From assembly GCF_013215345.1 (NCBI RefSeq), contig NZ_JABSOV010000004.1, positions 1 to 32,939 of the forward strand: a DNA stretch of 32,939 bases. Reading direction: 5' to 3'. The first letter of the stretch is position 1; each line of letters starts with the position of its first letter. Below are positions 28,828 through 32,939 of this stretch, piece by piece. A program made the position numbers and the translations under genes. The notes under the pieces are model-generated. The model saw nothing but the letters and a program-made list of their open reading frames with translations, did no database searches and was not told the origin of the DNA. Source of the stretch: Colwellia sp. (lineage in GTDB: Bacteria; Pseudomonadota; Gammaproteobacteria; Enterobacterales; Alteromonadaceae).

Positions 28828-29188
28828 AAACAAGCAATGTTAAGCTTTTAGATTTCAGGTATTGACCAATGACAGCCAGTACCACAAAGACGATCTAATT
28901 AAGACGTGAATTTATCTTAATAAATAGTCCGCTTTGCTACCATTGCTGTTATTCATGGTTAAGCTGGTAACGATCACGTTGTGCACATTGACGTTAACCC
29001 TCCTCGATATGAAGGTCAACTTTCCGACCATTCAACTGACATAAATTTTACATTATATGGCAAAGGGGGAAAAAACCAGATAGTTTCATATGGAATATGT
29101 GTACAAATATAGGTCTAAACTTCCGGTTAAAAGCCGGTGATATTGAGTCTACTGACTTAAAATATATTTTACTTTTATAGATTTCCCT
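28828..29188. other. Gene-poor 360-base stretch with a possible gene remnant
   Basis: No complete gene is visible. From 28963 to 29112 one plus-strand frame is open for 49 codons (DHVVHIDVNPPRYEGQLSDH) with protein-like composition but no start codon or ribosome site, and a stop just upstream. It may be a decayed coding fragment. No T-rich hairpin was found for either flanking gene. Confidence 0.35.
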
Positions 29189-30079
29189 CTACCCCACAAG
29201 TTTTTTTAACTGTCCTCTTATCCAAATATGAAGAGGGTCCTGGTTAGATCTTTGATGCCAGACAGCAATGACTTCAAAATTAGGAGGATACTCTTCTAAT
29301 TCGATAGCTTTAAGCTGTAGGTCAGGGAGTAAACGTGAGGGAATAAAGCCGCATAAATCACTTTCGCCGATACATGCTTTGGCTGCGGTGAAAGTAGGTA
29401 CTGACAGCACTACATTTCTGGGGTGGCCTTGTTCTTCAAACCATAAATTAGCGGCCCCACTAAATTCTCCGCTGGAAGGAGAAACCACTAATTGAGGAAT
29501 TTGAGCTATGGCTGCCACCGACATCTTTTTTTTCACTTTCTTGTTGGTCTTACCGGCAACACAAACATAGTTTTCATTGTACAAGAGCATGGAAGGGTAG
29601 CTCTCAGGCACAAATGCAGGGTTACTGATCACTAAATCGACGTCGCCAGTCATTAAAGATTCTGCCAATTTATCTAATTCCAGCTTCCGCACTGCCAATT
29701 TCAAATTAGGTGCTTTTTGACGAAGCAGATTCACTAACTTAGGCAGAATGACTCTTTGTTCGAAATCGGTGGAACTGATGGAAAACAGGTCTGTAGCAGT
29801 GGCAGGGTCGAAGATATCAGGTTTGAGCAGATTTTCTAATGATTCCAAAATGTGATCTATTTTAGGCTTAAGAGATTCGACAAAAGGGGTGGGGATAACT
29901 CCGTTACTAGTTCGAATAAACAATCGATCATCGAAGGTATCGCGCAATTTACGCAGTTGGTCACTTATTGCTTGTTGGGAGACATCCATTTTCTCTGCTA
30001 CACGGGATAAATTCCGCTCTTTAAGCAATCCTTGAAGAATTCGTAACTGACGAATATCTATTTTATTTAAAAGTTTCAT
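29189..30079 (-). CDS. LysR-family transcriptional regulator, divergent from old yellow enzyme
   Basis: A 296-residue LysR protein of the NodD/LeuO-like branch: LLKERNLSRVAEKMDVSQQA with AISDQLRKLR as recognition helix, then FSISSTDFEQRVILPKLVNL and VDLVISNPAFVP in the effector domain. ATG 30079 (MKLLNKIDIRQL) is preferred to GTG 30088; neither has a strong ribosome site. It is divergent from the ene-reductase gene, and the intervening region has a perfect palindrome, so it probably controls that gene. Confidence 0.9.
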   Translation of the reverse strand: MKLLNKIDIRQLRILQGLLKERNLSRVAEKMDVSQQAISDQLRKLRDTFDDRLFIRTSNGVIPTPFVESLKPKIDHILESLENLLKPDIFDPATATDLFSISSTDFEQRVILPKLVNLLRQKAPNLKLAVRKLELDKLAESLMTGDVDLVISNPAFVPESYPSMLLYNENYVCVAGKTNKKVKKKMSVAAIAQIPQLVVSPSSGEFSGAANLWFEEQGHPRNVVLSVPTFTAAKACIGESDLCGFIPSRLLPDLQLKAIELEEYPPNFEVIAVWHQRSNQDPLHIWIRGQLKKLVG

Positions 30080-30157
30080 TTGTATCACTTACAGGTTTAT
30101 CTTGTTTTTAATTGTATCTGTATCGGTTTAAAATAGCACCTATCTATTACATATTAT

Positions 30158-30179
30158 AAATGAACTAAACAGTTCATTT
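30158..30179. promoter_or_regulatory. Perfect palindromic operator before the ene-reductase
   Basis: AAATGAACT (30158-30166) and AGTTCATTT (30171-30179) form perfect 9-base arms around AAAC, ending one base before the ribosome site of the reductase gene. Its place near the transcript start suggests repression. Compact palindromes like this are more typical of TetR-type than LysR-type regulators. Confidence 0.65.
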
Positions 30180-30190
30180 CAGGAGTTTTT

Positions 30191-31315
30191 ATGTCGTTTT
30201 CCAGTTTGTTCAGCGAAGTTTCACTTGGCCCTTATAAATTAAAAAATCGTATTGTTTTGCCCCCGTTAACTCGTTCAAGAAGTTCACAACCTGGCAATAT
30301 CCCTAATGAGCTGATGGCAGAATATTATTCTCAACGTACGGGAGCTGGATTTATGGTCACTGAAGGGACTCAAATTGAACCCAGAGGTCAAGGGTACGCT
30401 TGGACACCGGGCATTCATAGCAAAGCACAGGTCGAAGGTTGGAAGAAAGTAACCAAAGCAGTACATGACAAAGATGGCGTGATCTTCTCGCAGCTTTGGC
30501 ATGTTGGTCGTGTCTCTCATAACTCGCTGCAACCAAATCAAGAATCCCCTGTAGGACCTTCTGATATAAAAGCGGATTCGGTAAGTGTGTTCATTGAAAC
30601 AGGGCCAGGCGAAGGTGCATTGGCAGACCCAAGTCAGCCAAGAGCATTATCAACCGAAGAAGTCGAAGCCTTAGTAGGCATGTATCGCAATGCGGCAATT
30701 AATGCCAAAGAGGCCGGCTTTGATGGGGTTGAATTGCACTGCGCTAATGGTTATTTGGTTAACCAATTTATTTCTGAGCACACCAACACCAGAACAGATA
30801 AATACGGAGGAAGTTTAAAGAACCGCTTACTATTTTTGAAAGAAATTACCCAAGCCGTCACTGAAGTTTTTGGCCACGACAAAGTAGGTGTGCGTTTCGC
30901 CCCCTTGTTTGAAAGCACCGATGAAGACCGGGTGTATTTAGGCTTGGTTGAAAGTGATCCGCACACAACTTACATCGAAGCCATTAAAGTTCTGAATGAA
31001 GTCGGCATAGCCTATTTATCATTGGCAGAAGCCGATTGGGATAACGCGCCGGATTTACCTGATGCGTTTTACCAAGAAGTAAGAGATACCTTCGAAGGAT
31101 TAATTATGTACGCTGGTAAATACACGCCAGAGAAAGCACAGAGAGTATTGACAGAAGGTAAAGGTGACATTTTTGGTTTCGGTCGCCCATTCATTGCTAA
31201 CCCGGATTTACCAGAACGAATTCGTAATGAATGGCCTTTGAATGATGTTGATCCTACCAGCATGTATGGCGGCACGGATAAAGGCTATACCGATTACCCT
31301 AAATTCTCTGGGTGA
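30191..31315 (+). CDS. Old yellow enzyme family alkene reductase (NemA-like)
   Basis: A 374-residue FMN-dependent ene-reductase. Landmarks: PPLTRSRS near the N-terminus, QLWHVGR, the active-site HCANGY with H183, N186 and Y188 at the positions of His191, Asn194 and Tyr196 of yeast OYE1, then HTNTRTDKYGGS and GFGRPFIANPDLPER at the FMN phosphate site. It reduces activated C=C bonds, nitro compounds or maleimides with NADPH. AGGAG lies five bases before the ATG. Base composition is richer in G and C than in most neighbours, suggesting a different history. Regulation is likely through the palindrome upstream and the divergent LysR. Confidence 0.95.
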   Translation: MSFSSLFSEVSLGPYKLKNRIVLPPLTRSRSSQPGNIPNELMAEYYSQRTGAGFMVTEGTQIEPRGQGYAWTPGIHSKAQVEGWKKVTKAVHDKDGVIFSQLWHVGRVSHNSLQPNQESPVGPSDIKADSVSVFIETGPGEGALADPSQPRALSTEEVEALVGMYRNAAINAKEAGFDGVELHCANGYLVNQFISEHTNTRTDKYGGSLKNRLLFLKEITQAVTEVFGHDKVGVRFAPLFESTDEDRVYLGLVESDPHTTYIEAIKVLNEVGIAYLSLAEADWDNAPDLPDAFYQEVRDTFEGLIMYAGKYTPEKAQRVLTEGKGDIFGFGRPFIANPDLPERIRNEWPLNDVDPTSMYGGTDKGYTDYPKFSG

Positions 31316-31412
31316 TATAAAAACATACCATCGTAACGGTATTTGCTCACCCGAAAATCAAGGAAAGTCATAATTTTGGTCCTCGAAGGCCTGACCTAAG
31401 TTATCGTCAAGT

Positions 31413-31440
31413 GCAGTGGCTAATTGATTTTAGCCACTGC
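31413..31440. terminator. Stable hairpin downstream of the ene-reductase
   Basis: GCAGTGGCTAA (31413-31423) and TTAGCCACTGC (31430-31440) form a perfect 11-base stem with a 6-base loop between convergent genes. Neither side has a T run, so it may be an RNA 3' end stabiliser rather than an intrinsic terminator. Confidence 0.45.
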
Positions 31441-31526
31441 AATAGCTGCTTTCATTAGTGAAGTTAATATAAATAGTATTAAAAATAACATCATTTAACC
31501 GTCCTAAAAGTGGCAATTGCGATCGT

Positions 31527-32357
31527 TTAGTTTGTCTGATAATAAAAGCTAGTTTCTGAAAGTTCCTCAACAATGTCATATTCTAACCCTATGTGATTGT
31601 AGACTCCTGCTTTTGGTAATTCAGCATAATGCTCAATTACAACTCCCCAGTGATTATCTCCTATCCCACCAAATATTACATTTGTACTGACTTCATCTAT
31701 TTTAGCTATTGCAGCTACTTTGTGTTCTCCCATGATAGCTCTTAATTTATTTGAGCTAGCAGATAGAGCCATTAGTTTAGGAGCATCCGCGAGTTTAGAG
31801 GTAACTTCAAAGTTTCCTGATGGAACAAACCCTGCGTGTTCTGAGGGGAAGTAAGTAATTAGAGTCGTAGGGCTATAAAAGGTGTTATTTACACGATAAA
31901 CATGATGTGCTGTTTGTTGGACAATGAATATCTCTTTATTTTTATGTAGTTTTTTTAATTGTAAAGAGGCGTCCAGTAAAAAGGCATCGATTACTTTTAA
32001 CCGTTCAGTTTTACATTTATTCTTTTTACAAATTGACACACTTGGCAAATTAGAGAGCTGTTTTTTGTTAATATTAAGTAATGCTGCACCGAACACTCCA
32101 AAGTTAAAATTTGCGAAATCTTGTTTGTCCTTGTTATCCCCAAACTTAAGTGGACGAACATCTAACAAATTAAATGGTTCAAAGGAAGGTAAGTAAGCTA
32201 GTGGTAAATCTGTTTTTGGTAACATTTCACGTATATGCTTTATAAAAGTACGATACTCATTATCAATTTCTTTAGTAAAGTAATTTGGGGCATCAGCATG
32301 CACAGTAGGAGAAAGTAGGACACAGATGAAAAAGAAAATTTTTAATAGTTGGGACAT
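31527..32357 (-). CDS. Uncharacterised secreted protein
   Basis: A 276-residue protein with a signal peptide (hydrophobic 5-16, cleavage near VHADA), so periplasmic or secreted. It has two close cysteines (SICKKNKC) and a late motif VIFGGIGDNHWGVVIEHY. I recognise no family. AAGGA precedes the ATG by five bases. Base composition is AT-richer than the ene-reductase. It lies between an accessory reductase and an insertion sequence, so it may be strain-specific cargo. Confidence 0.72.
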   Translation of the reverse strand: MSQLLKIFFFICVLLSPTVHADAPNYFTKEIDNEYRTFIKHIREMLPKTDLPLAYLPSFEPFNLLDVRPLKFGDNKDKQDFANFNFGVFGAALLNINKKQLSNLPSVSICKKNKCKTERLKVIDAFLLDASLQLKKLHKNKEIFIVQQTAHHVYRVNNTFYSPTTLITYFPSEHAGFVPSGNFEVTSKLADAPKLMALSASSNKLRAIMGEHKVAAIAKIDEVSTNVIFGGIGDNHWGVVIEHYAELPKAGVYNHIGLEYDIVEELSETSFYYQTN

Positions 32358-32462
32358 AACCGTCCTTGTTTATGCTGACTCCACTGCATAAAATTTAACG
32401 ACAGCTTATCGCTCTAGGCCGACATTAATATTTTCAGTTACTTACGTCAACTATGCGCACCA

Positions 32463-32939
32463 CAATGTCATTAACTTAAGGGTTTAGCACATACGTTTAT
32501 AATTCATTGGGTACTTATTTGTCTTGTTTCTACGGTCTTGTCGAACAAACTTACGATTGGGTCGAATAACACTTAAACTCTTTGATATTTTACTTATCAG
32601 TAATTCATATAGCTCAAGATCAGCTAGCTTCATTGTGAACCGCACAATATTATCTTTGAGCTGATTTATCGCAAAAGCGAAATTGATCTTATAATCATAG
32701 AGCCTATTCTTTTTAGGCTTCTTTATTTTTCGTTTGGCATCATGCATTGCAGAAGCAGCAAGGTTTTTAGTCAATAGCTTTGCATGTAAGTCTTGTAAAA
32801 TACCTTCAACAGAAATACTAGAATAATTCTCAATGTTGAGACGACTTTTCAATACTTTGTAATCTTCTTCAACTCCCCAGCGTTGGTGATATAAATTAGC
32901 GAAAAGAGAAGTAGGATAAGCTTTCAAGTCTGTTAATGA
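32463..32939 (-). mobile_element. Terminal part of an IS4-family insertion sequence
   Basis: The transposase fragment runs off the window edge. The stretch CAATGTCATTAACTTAAGG beginning at 32463 resembles the terminal repeats of some IS4-group elements as I remember them, so the element may end there. The other end is outside the window, so this boundary is tentative. Confidence 0.5.
32484..32939 (-). CDS. IS4-family transposase, C-terminal part (partial at window edge)
   Basis: The frame is open from the window edge to the stop at 32484, giving 151 codons; the TTG at 32927 is internal. YHQRWGVEEDYKVLK carries the Y-(2)-R-(3)-E-(6)-K signature of IS4 transposases, where the glutamate is the third member of the DDE catalytic triad. 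A basic, lysine-rich tail follows, as expected for a DNA-binding end. No frameshift is seen in the visible part, so the gene may be intact. Confidence 0.88.
   Translation of the reverse strand, partial: SLTDLKAYPTSLFANLYHQRWGVEEDYKVLKSRLNIENYSSISVEGILQDLHAKLLTKNLAASAMHDAKRKIKKPKKNRLYDYKINFAFAINQLKDNIVRFTMKLADLELYELLISKISKSLSVIRPNRKFVRQDRRNKTNKYPMNYKRMC

Overview
The window reads as chromosomal DNA of a cold-water or marine gammaproteobacterium of the Alteromonadales, most like Colwellia or Thalassotalea. This is inferred from the AT-rich composition, the TonB-receptor and lipoprotein polysaccharide-degradation style, the receptor/flavin-halogenase pairing and the LysR-rich layout. No rRNA, tRNA or CRISPR array was seen, and no taxonomic search was possible.

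Layout. At the left edge lies the 3' end of an unknown gene (2-235), then a minus-strand signalling operon: an FHA-domain protein overlapping a transmembrane Ser/Thr kinase with a TPR tail (287-4112). After a 500-base gene-free stretch comes a plus-strand acyltransferase (4619-5491) and a strong bidirectional terminator.

The core, 5604-20397, is an alpha-glucan utilisation locus. Two paralogous pullulanase-type GH13 lipoproteins lie on the minus strand. Between them sit a LysR regulator and a divergent two-domain thioredoxin-like protein. Divergent from the second pullulanase is a TonB-dependent receptor, followed by a flavin-dependent halogenase-like protein and a YdhF-type aldo/keto reductase. 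Three copies of a 16-base near-palindrome (core ATACGTAT) of the LacI-family type lie upstream of pullulanase 1, pullulanase 2 and the receptor, all oriented the same way relative to their gene; this argues for one regulon. A GH63 glucosidase of the YgjK type (23351-25840) lies a few genes away and lacks this site. The inferred flow is: surface lipoproteins bind and debranch alpha-glucan, the receptor imports oligosaccharides, and glucosidases finish the job. The roles of the halogenase and reductase are not explained by this.

Between the glucan genes and YgjK lies a BlaI-type repressor overlapping an M56 membrane metallopeptidase that carries a TonB-like C-terminal domain where a beta-lactam sensor domain would be expected. 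Two BlaI-type operators face both this pair and a divergent uncharacterised lipoprotein.

The right part is more accessory: a quinone-oxidoreductase-like MDR enzyme with a divergent LysR, a membrane-anchored methyltransferase-like protein, a gene-poor 360-base stretch, a LysR/old-yellow-enzyme divergent pair with a perfect palindromic operator, an orphan secreted protein, and the C-terminal part of an IS4-family transposase running off the window edge.
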